A stretch of 64,000 nucleotides of DNA from Hordeum vulgare subsp. vulgare (Eukaryota; Streptophyta; Magnoliopsida; Poales; Poaceae), in the NCBI RefSeq assembly GCF_904849725.1, contig NC_058522.1:335487029-335551028 (forward strand), given 5' to 3'. A program made the translations under genes and the position numbers. Shown in pieces: positions 22,819 to 34,750 of the stretch; position 1 is the stretch's first letter; every line of letters starts with the position of its first letter. Under the pieces are notes generated by a model. It was not told the DNA's origin and searched no databases. It was given only the letters and a program-made list of their open reading frames with translations.

Positions 22819-25333
22819 TATGCCAAGCTAGATCGTTGCACATCCCGGTACACTGCCAGAGGCATTTCCTATAGAGTCATCATCGTTCTAAGCATTGAGC
22901 TTTGAGTAAATAAAAGTGTGATGATCATCATTATTAGAGCATTGTCCCATGTGAGGAAATAAAAAAAAGAGGCCAAAGTTGCCCACACAAAAAAGAGAGA
23001 GAGACACAGATCTGGAAAGAGGCCAAAGTGCCCAAACAAAAAAGAGAGAGAAAAAGAGAGAAAGGACAATGCTACTATCGTTTTTCCACACTTGTGCTTC
23101 ATAATAGCACCATGTTCTTCATGATTGAGAGTCTCTTGTTTTGTCACCACCATATGCTAGTGGGAATCTTCATTATATAACTTGGCTTGTATATTCCAAT
23201 GATGGGCTTCCTCAAAATTGCCCTAGGTCTTCGTGAGCAAGCAAATTGGATGCACACCCACTAGTTCTCCTTTTGAGCTTTCACATACTTATAGCTCTAA
23301 GTGCATCCATTGCATGGTAATCCCTACTCTTTCACATTTATATCTATTGATGGGCATCTCCATAACCCTTTGATACGCCAAGTCGATGTGACCATCTCCT
23401 CCTTTTTGTCTCACAACCTCCACCACACTCTATTCCCCCTATAGTGCTATATCCATGGCTCACGCTCATGTATTACGTGAGAGTTGAAAAAGGTTTGAGA
23501 AAGTAAGAGTGTGAAAACAATACTTGGCCAATACCGGGGTTGTGCATGAATTAAATTCATTGTGTGGGGATGATGGAGCATAGCCAGAACATATGATTTT
23601 GTAGGGATAATTTTCTTTGGCCTTGTTATTTCAAAAATTGATGATTACCTTGCTAGTTTGCTTGAAGTGTTATTGTTTTCATGTCAATAACAAATTATTG
23701 TTTTGAATCTTACGGATCTGAACATTCATGTCACATGAAAGAAGTTACAAAGGACAAATAAGCTAGGTAGCATTCCACATCAAAAATTCAGTCTTTATCA
23801 CTTCCCTACTCGAGGACGAGCAGGAGTTAAGCTTGGGGATGCTTGATACGTCTCCAACGTATATATAATTTTTTATGGTTCCATGCTATTATCTTGTCAA
23901 ACTTTGGATGTTTTATATGCCTTTTATATCTTTTTTGAGACTAACTTATTAACTCAGTGCCAAGTGTCAGTTCCTGTTTTTTCCGTGTTTTTGACCCTTT
24001 TCACAGGAGAATACTAAACGGAGTCCAAACGGAATAAAACCTTCGAAAAGATTTTTTTCGGAACAGAAGATACGCAGGGAGCGTGAGATCCAAGGCAGAG
24101 GCCACCAGGGGAGGCCACAAGCCCCCAAGGCGTGGCCAGGGGGGCCCACGCCTAGCAGGCTTGTGGGCCCCCCTGTGGCTCCTCTGCCTTATTCTTCCGC
24201 CTATAAGTCCCCGAAAAATGCAAAACCACAAGAGAGATCCACAAAAATACTTTTCCGCCGCCGCAAGTGTCTGTCTCCGCAAGATCCCATCTGGGGCACG
24301 TTCTGGTGCCCTCCCGGAGGGGGATTCGGATACGGAGGGCTTCTTCATCAACACCATTGCCTCTCCGATGATGCCTGAGTAGTTCATAGCTAGTAGCTAG
24401 ATGGCTTCTTCTCTCTCTTGGATCTTCAATACAAAGTTCTCCATGATCTTCATAAAGATCTATCTGATGTAATCTTCTTTTGCGGTGTGTTTGTCGAGAT
24501 CCGATGAATTGTGGAATTATGACCAGATTATCAATGAATCTTATTTGAGTTTCTTCTAATCTTTTTATGCATTATTTCATATCCTTGTAATTCTCTTCAA
24601 GTTGTGGGTTTTGTTTGGCCGACTTGATCTATGATTCTTGCAATGGGAGAAGTTCTTGGTTTTGGGTTCATACCGTGCGGTGACCTGACCCAGTGACAAA
24701 AGGGGTAGCGAGGCACGCATCATGTTGTTGCCATCAAGGGTAAAAAGATGGGGTTTATATCTATTGCATGAATTTATCCCACTACATCATGTCATCTTGC
24801 TTAAGGCGTTACTCTGTTCGTCATGAACTCAATACACTAGACGCATGTTGGATAGCGGTCGATGTGTGGAGTAATAGTAGTAGATGCAGAAAGTATCGGT
24901 GTACTTGTCTCAGACGCGATGTCTATATGTATGATCATTGCCTTAGATATCATCATGACTTTGCGCGGTTCTAGCAATTGCTCGACAGTAATTCGTTCAC
25001 CCACCATAATATTTGCTATCTTGAGAGAAGCCTCTAGTGAACACTATGGCCCTCGGGTCTACTTCACATCATATTTTCTGCCTTACACTTTTACTTTGTT
25101 GCACTTTCCGCCTTCAGATCTCACCTTGCAGTCAATCATGAAGGTATTGACAACCCCTTTGTAGCGTTGGGTGCAAGTTTGCTGTTTTTGCGCAGGTACA
25201 TCGGTGCTTCATCTTGATACTCCTATTGGATTGATACCTTGGTTCTTAAACTGAGGGAAATACTTACTTCTACTGTTCTGCATCACCCTTTCCTCTTCAA
25301 GGTAAAAATCCAACGCAAGCTCAAGAGGTAGCA
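22819..25333 (+). mobile_element. 3' part of a forward Athila-type element, split by the chromovirus
   Basis: Positions 22,819-23,843 match the 3' internal module of the forward element (compare 16,540-17,559). A polypurine tract TTAAGCTTGGGGATGCT lies at 23,827-23,843, and the 3' LTR is 23,844-25,333. The 5' part must lie left of the window, before the chromovirus. The LTR ends AAGAGGTAGCA. The next bases, GTAGG, continue a Sukkula-type LTR, so GTAGG is the likely right target duplication. Confidence 0.85.
23844..25333 (+). repeat. 3' LTR of the split forward Athila-type element
   Basis: This 1,490-bp LTR runs from TGATACGTCTCC to GGTAGCA. It ends at the ordinary family terminus and lacks the extra primer-site copies seen in the two nested elements. 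Confidence 0.85.
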
Positions 25334-25397
25334 GTAGGTGTTCGGCATCATTTCTTGATCATTATATTAGTCCAACCGTTTATGCGTAGATCACCCC
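25334..25397 (+). repeat. Sukkula-type LTR fragment (left piece)
   Basis: These 64 bp align with about 49,182-49,247 of the complete Sukkula solo LTR (shared GTAGGTGTTC, CTTGATCAT and ATGCGTAGATC). They are the only remnant between two Athila-type insertions and continue at 32,271. Confidence 0.75.
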
Positions 25398-26980
25398 TGA
25401 TGTCTACTACGCAACCTTCTCATTGTAGACGTTGTTGGGCCTCCAAGTGCAGAGGGTTGTAGGAGAGTAGCAATTTTCCCTTAAGTGGGTGACCTAAGGT
25501 TTATCAATCCGCGGGAGGTGTAGGATGAAGATGGTCTCTCTCAAGCAACCCTGCAACCAAATAACAAAGAGTCTCTTGTGTCCCCAACACACCTAATACA
25601 ATGATAAGTTGTATAGGTGCACTAGTTCGGCGAAGAGATGGTGATACAAGTGCAATATGGATGGTAGATATAGGTTTTTGTAATCTGAAATTACAAAAAC
25701 AGCAAGGTAACAAATGGTAAAAGTGAGCACGAACGGTATTGCAATGCGTGGAAACAAGGCCTAGGGTTCATACTTTCACTAGTGAAGTTCTCTCAACAAT
25801 GATAACATAATTGGATCATATAACTAGCCCTCAACATGCAACAAAGAGTCACTCCAAAGTCACTAATAGCGGGGAACAAACGAAGAGATTATTGTCGGGT
25901 ACGAAACCACCACAAAGTTATTCTTTCTGATCGATCTATTCAAGAGTCCGTAGTAAAATAGCACGAAGCTATTCTTTCCGTTCGATCGATCATAGAGTTC
26001 GTACTAGAATAACACCTTAAGATACATGTCAACCAAGACCCTAATGTCACCTAGATACTCCATTGTCACCTCAAGTATCCGTGGGCATGATTATACGATA
26101 TGCATCACACAATCTCAGAATCATCTATTCAACCAACACATAGAACTTCAAAGAGTGCCCCAAAGTTTCTACCAGAGAGTCAAATTGTCACAAACCCGCA
26201 AGTTGATCACAACAGATAGACACGTGCAAGACATACATCAAGTGTTCTCAAAGACTCAATCCGATAAGATAACTCCAAAGGGGAAACTCAATTCATTACA
26301 AGAAGGAGAGGGGCAAGAACATCATAAGATCCAACTATAGTAGCAAAGCCCATGGTACATCGAGATCAAGACATCTCAAGAACACGAGAGAGAGATCAAA
26401 CACATAGCTACTGGTACATACCCTCAGCCCCGAGGGAGAACTAGTCCCTCCTCGTCATGGAGAACGTCGGGATGATGAAGATGGCCACCGGAGATGGATT
26501 CCCCCTCCGGCAGGGTGCCGGAACGGGCTCCAGATTGGTTTTTGGTGGCTACCGACGCTTGCGACGGCGGAACTCCTGATCTAGGTTTTTTTCTGGAGGT
26601 TTCTGAATTTATAGGAATTTATGGCGGTGGAATTACGTCGGTTGGGCCCACGAGGATGTCACAAGCCTGCCCTGCGCCACCTAGTGGAGTTGTGGCGGCG
26701 TCAGGGCTTGTGACTCCCTCGTGGATCTTCTGGCCTTCTTCCAAAGCTTCGAGGGTCTCTTTTTGTCCAAAAAAAATCATCGTAAAGTTTCATTCCATTT
26801 GGACTCCGTGTGAAAATGGGCCAAAAACACGGAAAAAACAGAAACTGGCACTTGGCACTGAGTTAATAGGTTAGCCCAAAAAAGATATAAAATAGCATAT
26901 TCATGCATATAAAACATCCAAAGTTGACAAGATAATAGCATGGAACCATCAAAAATTATAGATACGTTTGAGACGTATCA
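25398..26980 (-). repeat. 3' LTR of the 25.4-32.3 kb element
   Basis: It runs TGATGTCTACTACG to GAGACGTATCA on the plus strand. It lacks about 122 bp present in the other LTR near 31,350-31,480. Confidence 0.9.
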
Positions 26981-26997
26981 AGTATCCCCAAGCTTAA
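26981..26997 (-). other. Polypurine tract
   Basis: On the minus strand GTTAAGCTTGGGGATACT precedes the LTR, a slightly diverged version of the tract in the sister elements. Confidence 0.7.
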
Positions 26998-27775
26998 CTC
27001 ATGCTCGTCCTCGAGTAGGGAAGTGATAAAGAATGAATTTTTGATGCTTTCATGCTACCTAGCATAGATGTCCTTTATAACTCCTCTTATGTGACGTGAA
27101 TGTTCCGATCCATTAGATTCAAAACAATAGTTTGCTATTGACGTGGAAACAATAATAATTCAAGCAAACTAGCAAGGTAATCATGAACTTTCAAAATAAC
27201 AAGGCCAAAAGAAAGTTATCCCTACAAAAGCATATAGTCTGGCTATGCTCTATCATCATTGCACAACGAATTTAAATCATGCACAACTCCGGTATTGGCC
27301 AAGTAATTGTTTCACACCTTTACTTTCTCAAACCTTTTCAACTCTCACGCAATACATGAGCGTGAGCCATGGTTTTAGCACTATAAGTGGTGTGGAGTGT
27401 GGTGGAGGTTGCAAGACAAAAAAGGAGAAGATGATCACATTAACTAGGCATATCAATAAGCTGTGGAGATGCTCATCAATAGATATCAATGTGAATGAGT
27501 AGGGATTGCCATACAAATGATGCACAAGAGCTAAGAGTATGTGAAAGCTCTTAAAGAAAACTAGTGGGTGTGCATCCAACTTGCTTGCTCACGAAGACCT
27601 AAGGAAATTTTGAGGAAGCCTATCATTGGAATATACAAGCCAAGTTATATAATGAAAATTTCTCACTAGCTATATGGTGGTGACAAAACGAGAGACTCTC
27701 AATCATGAAGATCATGGTGCCTAATATGCACAAGTGTGGAAAAGTGGTAGCATTGTCCCTTCTCTCTTTTTCTCT

Positions 27776-27807
<32 letters not shown>

Positions 27808-29699
27808 TTGGTGGGCTCTTTGGCCTCTTATTTTATTTTTTATTTTTTTTATTTTGGTGGGCATCTTTGGCCTCTTTTATTTCCTCACATGGGACAATGC
27901 TCCATCAATGATGATCATCACACTTTCAACTCAAAACTTAGAGCAATGATGACTCTATCTGAAATGCCTTCACTAGTGTACCGTGACAATGATCTAGCAT
28001 GGCATAGACATTAATGGAAACATCATGCTAGATATCTTACGATCATGCAATGGCAATGTAGACGTGGTGGCACATGTCATGGTGGTAGTTGCATGGCAAT
28101 ATATCTCTCAATGACTTTGAAAAAGCCATAGTAGGTAGGTATGGTGGCTGTTTTGAGGGAGGCTAATGGTGGGTTTTGTGCACCGGTGAAAGTTGCACGG
28201 CACTAAGAAGATAGTGATGGTGCAAGGTGAAAGTGAATCTAAACTATGGACTCAAAATTAGTCATGAAGAACTCATATACTTGTTGCAAAAGTTTTATTA
28301 GTAATCGAAACAAAGCATTCAACGCATACTCCTAGGGGAAGGGTTGTTAGGTATAAACCATCGTGCGATCCCAACCGCCACACAAAGGATGACAATAAAT
28401 AGACTAATCATGCTCAGACTTCATTACATAGCGGTTCACCATACGTGCATGCTACGGGAATCACTAACTTCAACACAAGTATTTCTAGATCGACAACACC
28501 TTACTATCATAACTTCAATATTACCACAACCATATCTCAAAACTAATTGAGAGGAATCAAACTTCTCCTAACTATTCAATGCACATGAAGGTGGAATTTT
28601 CGTATCCCTTTGGATAACTACCCCTTTTGAGACTACTTTCAAAGCATAGATCAACTACCAAGCCACGCACCGCTGTGCTCTAAAAGATATAAGTCAAGCA
28701 CATAGAGTTGAATTGTCTACCAAAGGATATAAGTGAAGCTCGACAAAATCACGGTGAGTGCATGTCTCTCTCTCTAGGTGTGCAGCAAGGATGATTGTGA
28801 CACAACAAAAAAAATAAAAGACTCCTACGATACAAGACGCTCCAAGCAAAACGCATATCATGTGGTGAATAAAAATATAGCTCCAAGTAACATTACCGAT
28901 GGATTGAAGACGAAAGAGGGGATGCCTTCCCGGGGCATCCCCAAGCTTAGGCTTTTTCGGCATCCTTGAATCAACTTCGGGTGCCTTGGACATCCCCAAG
29001 CTTGAGCTCTTGCTACTCTTTATCTCTTTGTCCATAAGAACTTCACCCAGAACTTGAAAACTTCACAACACAAAACTTAAACAGAAACTCGTGATAACAT
29101 TAGTATGAGAAAGCAAACCACCACTTCCTTAGGTACTGTAGCAAACTTAAATTCTACTTATGCCGATGTTGGGTTAATGTATTTTCAATCTTCCATGGCT
29201 AATACCCTCCGATACTATCCATAGTTTCATCAAAATAAGCAACCAACTCAACAAGAAACAGAATCTGTTAACAGCAGACCAGTCTGAAGAAATCTGTATA
29301 CTTCATATACTTATGGTACTTCAAAAAATATGAAAAATTATGACAGTCTGAAGAAATTGCATAGAAATCCGCGGCATAAAGAATCAACTCAAAATCTTAT
29401 AGATAATAAAAAGAAAATTCTTTTCGTGAGCAGAAAGTTTCTGTCTTTTTCCAGCATGACCAAACGATCATCCCCAAGACTAATCATAACGGTTTTGCTT
29501 GGCACAAACGCAAAAAGAAACACAAAAAACACAATCATAACAGAATTATGAAAGTGTGGAAAACACAAAACAGGAAGCAAAAAAGCAAAGAAAAATTTAT
29601 TCATTGGGTTGCCTCCCAACAAGCGCTATCATTTAACGCCCTTAGCTAGGCATTGATTTCAATGATGCTCACATAAAAGGTAAGGATTGAAACACAACG
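26998..29699 (-). other. Non-coding 3' internal module, third copy
   Basis: It is colinear with 7,626-10,299 at high identity. It contains a 26-bp TA microsatellite at 27,781-27,806 inside the GGTGGGC-TTTGGCC repeat region, and the conserved hairpin at 29,604-29,626. No gene is supported. Confidence 0.7.
27781..27806. repeat. (TA)13 microsatellite
   Basis: An uninterrupted TA run, absent from the colinear position in the sister elements. Confidence 0.9.
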
Positions 29700-30507
29700 A
29701 GAGCATCATGGAGCAAATGGCTAGCACATTTAAGTCTAACCCACTTCCTATGCATAGGGATTTTGTGATCAAACAATTTACTGGATCAAGAATCAACTAG
29801 CATAGGAAGGCAAAACAAGCATAGCTTCAAAAAATTCAAAATATGGAGAGGAAGCTTGATACTATTGCAATAAGTAGAAGCATATGATCATCTCTCATAG
29901 TAATTTTCAGTAGCATCATGAATGAATTGAACAATATAACCAGCACCTAAAGCATTCTTTTCATGATCTACAAGCATAGGAATTTTACTACTCTCCACAT
30001 AAGGAAATCTATTCTCAAGAATAGTAGTGGGAGTATCGTAAAAGACTTGAGCATTACAAATTGTGTCCACAATGAAAAAGCAAGGTTTAGCAAAGGGGTT
30101 CTCAAGAGTATGACAAGTTTTATCATCCCTCTTCTTTAAAGCATAAGTATCCTCACAATAATCATCATAGATGGGGGCATGCTTTCATCAAAATGATTTT
30201 GATCATTCAAAGTGGAAGAACTAAAAAGATCATCATTATCAAATATAGCATCCCCAAGCTTGTGGCTTTGCATATCATTAGCATCATGGGTATTCATAGA
30301 ATTCATGCTAACAACATTGCAATCATGCTCATCATTCACATATTCTATGCCAAGCATTCTATGTAATTCTTCTTTCAGCACTTGAGCACAATTTTCCTTA
30401 CCATCATGCTCACGAAAGACATTGAAAAGATGGAGCATATGAGGCATCCTCAATTCCATTTTTAGTTTTCTAGCAAAAGAACAAGAAACAAAAAGATTCG
30501 ATTGCAA
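29700..30507 (-). pseudogene. Broken homologue of the uncharacterised element ORF
   Basis: The minus-strand frame starts at 30,507, close to the primer site. It runs 123 residues (KLGDAIFDNDDLF segment around residue 82) and is then shifted by one base near 30,180. The original frame continues with a DDYCEDTYALKK-like segment, VDHEKNALGAGYIVQF at about 29,925-29,975, an in-frame stop at 29,888-29,890, and an IPMHRKWVRLKC end at about 29,740. These segments match the intact frame at 14,110-14,820. The protein is unknown. At least one frameshift and one stop make this copy non-functional. Confidence 0.6.
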
Positions 30508-30537
30508 GATCTAAAGATATACCTTCAAGCGATAACC

Positions 30538-30555
30538 TCCCCGGCAACGGCGCCA
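30538..30555 (-). other. Primer binding site for tRNA-Asp
   Basis: On the minus strand it reads TGGCGCCGTTGCCGGGGA, a perfect match 10 bp from the LTR end. Confidence 0.9.
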
Positions 30556-30565
30556 GAAAAGAGCT

Positions 30566-32270
30566 TGATGTCTACTACGCAACCTTCTCCTTGTAGACCT
30601 TGTTGGGCCTCCAAGTGCAGAGGGTTGTAGGACAGTAGCAATTTTCCCTTAAGTGGGTGACCTAAGGTTTATCAATCCGCAGGAGGTGTAGGATGAAGAT
30701 GGTCTCTCTCAAGTAACCCTGCAACCAAATAACAAAGAGTCTCTTGTGTCCCCAACACACCTAATAAAATGGTAAGTTGTATAGGTGCACTAGTTCGGTG
30801 AAGAGATGGTGATACAAGTGCAATATGGATGGTAGATATCGTTTTTGTAATCTGAATTACAAAAACAGCAAGGTAACAAATGGTAAAAGTGAGCACGAAC
30901 GGTATTGCAATGCGTGGAAACAAGGCCTAGGGTTCATACTTTCACTAGTGAAGTTCTCTCAACAATGATAACATAATTGGATCATATAACTAGCCCTCAA
31001 CATGCAACAAAGAGTCACTCCAAAGTCACTAATAGCGGGGAACAAACGAAGAGATTATTGTCGGGTACGAAACCACCACAAAGTTATTCTTTCTGATCGA
31101 TCTATTCAAGAGTCCGTAGTAAAATAACACGAAGCTATTCTTTCCGTTGGATCCATCATAGAGTTCGTACTAGAATAACACCTTAAGATACATATAAACC
31201 AAGACCCTAATGTCACCTAGATACTCCATTGCCACCTCAAGTATCCGTGGGCATGATTATACGATATGCATCACACAATCTCAGAATCATCTATTCAACC
31301 AACACATAGAACTTCAAAGAGTGCCCCAAAGTTTCTACCAGAGAATCAAAACGTGTGCCAACCCGTGTGCATAGGTTCCTAATGTCACGAACCCGCAAGT
31401 TGATCACCAAAACATACATCAAGTACTCACATGAATCTACGTGTGCCAACCCATATGCATAGGTTCCCAATTGTCACAAACCCGCAAGTTGATCACAACA
31501 GATAGACACGTGCAAGACATACATCAAGTGTTCTCAAAGGCTCAATTCGATAAGATAACTCCAAAGGGGAAACTCAATTAATTACAAGAAGGAGAGGGGG
31601 AAGAACATCATAAGATCCAACTATAGTAGCAAAGCCCATGGTACATCGAGATCAAGACATGTCAAGAACACCAGAGAGAGAGATCAAACACATAGCTACT
31701 GGTACATACCCTCAGCCCCGAGGGAGAACTATTCCCTCCTCGTCATGGAGATCGCCGGGATGATGAAGATGGCCACCGGAGATGGATTCCCCCTCCGGCA
31801 GGGTGCCGGAACGGGCTCCAGATTGGTTTTTTTGTGGCTACAGAGGCTTGCGGCGGCGGAACTCCCGATCTAGGTTTTTTCTGGAGGTTTCTGAATTTAT
31901 AGGAATTTATGGCGGTGGAATTACATCGGTTGGGCCAACGAGGAGGTCACAAGCCTGCCCTGCGCCACCTAGGGGGGTGGTGGCAGCATCAGGGCTTGTG
32001 ACTCCCTCGTGGCTCTTCTGGCCTTCTTCCAAAGCTTCGGGGATCTCTTTTGGTCCAAAATAAATCATTGTAAAGTTTCATTTCATTTGGACTGCGTCTG
32101 AAAATGGGCCAAAAACACGGAAAAAACAGAAACTGGTAGTTGGCACTGAGTTAATATGTTAGTCCCAAAAAAGATATAAAATAGTGTATTCATGCATATA
32201 AAACATCCAAAGTTGACAAGATAATAGCATGGAACCATCAAAAATTATAGATACGTTTTGAGACGTATCA
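30566..32270 (-). repeat. 5' LTR of the 25.4-32.3 kb element
   Basis: This 1,705-bp LTR has an internal imperfect duplication around 31,345-31,490 (ACGTGTGCCAACCC twice). Loss of about one unit plus spacer explains the shorter 3' LTR. Confidence 0.9.
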
Positions 32271-32810
32271 AGCCCCTCTTATTCTTGTACTCATAAGTTA
32301 GCCGCTAAAATAAATGCTTAGTGTTTGCTGCGACCTCACCACTTAACCATACCTCACCCATTAAGCTTTGCTAGTCTGATACCTGTGGAAATGAGTTTGC
32401 CGAGTCCGTGTGGCTCACAGATTACTACAACAACAGTTGCAGGTATAGGTAAAGCGATACTTTGACATGAGCGCGATGATTGTCTTAATTGGAGTTCTTC
32501 TTCTTCTGCTTCTTCCTCATTGATCATAGGATGGGTTCCAGGCCGACAGCCTCGGATAGCAAGTACGACCATCATTTTTTTTTATTTCGTCCGTAGTCGG
32601 AAGCTGCTCTACGGAATGGTGATTGAATGTATGTTTGTATTGAGATGATCATAATTAGATTGTGGCGAGTGTAAGACAATTCCATATACCCCTTTCTTCT
32701 TTACATGTACTTGTAATGATATCCATTCTTGCGAAATGACGACATGCGCTTGTATCCCCGTCGAGGCCCTCCTGCCAAAATTAGTATAGCATCGCATCTT
32801 GGGCGTTACA
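32271..32810 (+). repeat. Sukkula-type LTR fragment (right piece, LTR end)
   Basis: It aligns with 49,248-49,788 of the full solo LTR and ends CTTGGGCGTTACA, one base different from the Sukkula end. No iMet primer site follows, so this is a 3' LTR or solo LTR end. The two pieces form one LTR that took two Athila-type insertions. Confidence 0.8.
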
Positions 32811-32900
32811 GTTTGTTAACTTATAACTAAATGGACCCCGGGGCCATAATTTTCCATAGTGGTATCTCTCAATGAAAGTAAGCATACGGTGAGTAAAAAA
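32811..32900 (-). repeat. Fragment of an Athila-type LTR
   Basis: The bases resemble part of a reverse Athila-type LTR (compare about 61,706-61,790: GGTATCTCTCA, CATACGGTGAGTA). Boundaries are not clear. Confidence 0.45.
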
Positions 32901-32939
32901 AGTAGTCAATAGTAACAATCGTGGATGGTGAGAAAATAT

Positions 32940-34750
32940 CTCAATCATTGTCGTTGCAGGGTATTTCCATCCACGCCCAAATTTTAGGATGGTCCACCCA
33001 TTCAAACTAGAGCCAGCGAAGGCAAAGGGAGGTCACAAATTTCTCGAGGTTGAGCACACCCAGGCCACCGAATATCTTGGGCTTGCACACAAGCTCCCAA
33101 TTAACCCTACACTTTCCACCTGACACCTTATCACATCCAGCCCAAAGGTAAGCACGCCTCAAGCTATCAATCTTTTTCCAAACTTAGGAGGGAGCTCCAA
33201 CGGAGTTAGGTGATAGATCGCAATGGCCGTGAGAACTGATTTGACCAGTACAATGCATCCGGGGGCAGCCACATGCGGTGTCGACGATGATGGAAGCTTG
33301 CCCGTAATTTTGTCCTCGAGGTACTGGAAGTCAATACGCTTGAGCCTTGTGGACGACGGGGGGAGACCAAGATACCGTATGGGAAAAGTGGATCCGACCG
33401 CTCCGAAAGCCTAAAGGATGTCGTCAAGTTCAATGTTGGCACAACGTATAGGCACGACCAAGCTCTTATTATAGTTGGTGGCTAGTCGAGTGACATCTCC
33501 AAAGGCAACTAGGGTTGAAGCAAGGAATTGAATATCTTCTTTGACATGAGCGACGAAGATGGATGCGTCATCAACATATAAGGAGGCCCTAATAGGGTTG
33601 CCACGGAGGGGAGCAGGTTTCCTTGCGCGGTAGCATCGACAAGTATACGGTGTAGAGGATAAATTGTGAGGAGAAATAGCAAAGGGGAGAGAGGGTCCCC
33701 CTGTCGTAGCTCGCGGTCGTGCTTGATAGGGTCGCCTGCAATACCATTTAGTAGCACTCCTGAGGATTTCATGGAAAGGAGGGCAGAAATCCAATCAAAG
33801 AACTGGCTTGGGAAATGGTGATGTCACAGTAAATCCATGAGGTAATCCCATCTAACGGAGCCAAATGCCTTCTTGATGTCCATCTTCAAGAGAAGAGTTG
33901 GGTACTTGGTAAGGTGGAATCGGCGGGCCAAGTTGCGAACATACATGAAATTGTCATGAATGATTCTTTTCTTGATGAAAGCACTTTGCGTGTGGGAGAC
34001 CAGCGCGAGCATGTGAGGGGCCAGCCTAGTGGCCATCATCTTGGCAATGATCTTAGCAACCGCGTGGTTGAGACTTATAGGCCAAAAATTAGTGATGTCC
34101 CCACCCACATCTTTTTTCGGGATAAGAGCGATGTTGGCCGAGTTGAACCAGTGAAGGTTGCTGACATGTAAGTTTGAAATTTTTTTGGTCACAATCATGA
34201 TCTCTGGTTTTATGATGTCCGAGTATTCTTTGAAGAAAACTCCGCTAAATCTGTCCGGGCTTGGTGCTTTGTCTCCATGTAGCTCGTTAATCGCAACATG
34301 TACCTCCTCCTCAGTGAATCTGGCTCCAAGCTTCAAGAGGTCACATGTAGCCAATGGGATGCAATCCCAGTTAAAGCCCTGGAAGCGCGCGGGGGGGGGG
34401 GGGGGGAGGGGGCTTCCCAATAACATTTTGAAAATGGGTCTAGATAATATCTTTCTTGTGATCATGACTTGGGACCCAACCGTTATCGAGATTAAGACGG
34501 TGTATGGAATTCTTTCTTCGTCTATGGTTGATTCCACGGTGAAAGAACCGTGTATTTGCATCCCCTTCTTTGAGGACATTGATTCTCAAGCTTTATCTTT
34601 TCCTCGCCCGCTCGAGGACCGCCAAGGCCACCACCTTCCTCTTAAGGTCCTTTCACAGATTTCGCTCGCTTGTCGAAAGGACCCTATTTTCCTGTGCAAT
34701 GTCGAGGCGGAGGATAATCTTTAGAGCCATGTGCAGCTGGATTTTTAGGA
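32940..34750 (-). pseudogene. L1-type LINE ORF2, reverse transcriptase part, broken
   Basis: Minus-strand frames give the end of a plant L1 ORF2. Near 34,600-34,745 is the linker after the endonuclease. At 33,824-34,579 is the start of the reverse transcriptase (KAPSPDRFSGVFFKE, then IPKKD, NFWPISL, QSAFIKKRIIHDNF and LLKMDIKKAFGSVRWDYL). At about 33,660-33,720 is RQGDPLSPLLFLL, and at about 33,570-33,585 an intact YVDD. From about 33,180 to 32,945 the C-terminal LWAGCDKVSGGKCRVNWELVCKPKIFGGLGVLNLEKF region follows. A stop follows WDYLMDLL, and a frameshift separates RQGDPL from YVDD. The endonuclease domain is missing. A 16-base G run at 34,391-34,406 falls in a proline-coding stretch. Confidence 0.85.

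Larger units (their letters stand above)
25398..32270 (-). mobile_element. Athila-type LTR retrotransposon, reverse, distinct LTR subtype
   Basis: This 6,873-bp element has its 3' LTR at 25,398-26,980 (1,583 bp) and its 5' LTR at 30,566-32,270 (1,705 bp). The primer site is a perfect tRNA-Asp complement and the polypurine tract is at 26,981-26,997. The flanks ACCCC and AGCCC fit a target duplication with one mutation. I counted about 7 differences over the first 215 bp of the two LTRs, so it looks younger than the nested pair at 5,994-19,860. Its R-U5 sequence (TGATGTCTACTACGC end) is unrelated to theirs, although the U3 start and the 3' internal module are shared. Confidence 0.9.

Noticed and set aside
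34391..34406. 16-base G run (and 21-base C run at 57,234-57,254) as a structural element
   Set aside because: Single homopolymers are prone to slippage and sequencing error; nothing around them suggests a G-quadruplex function.
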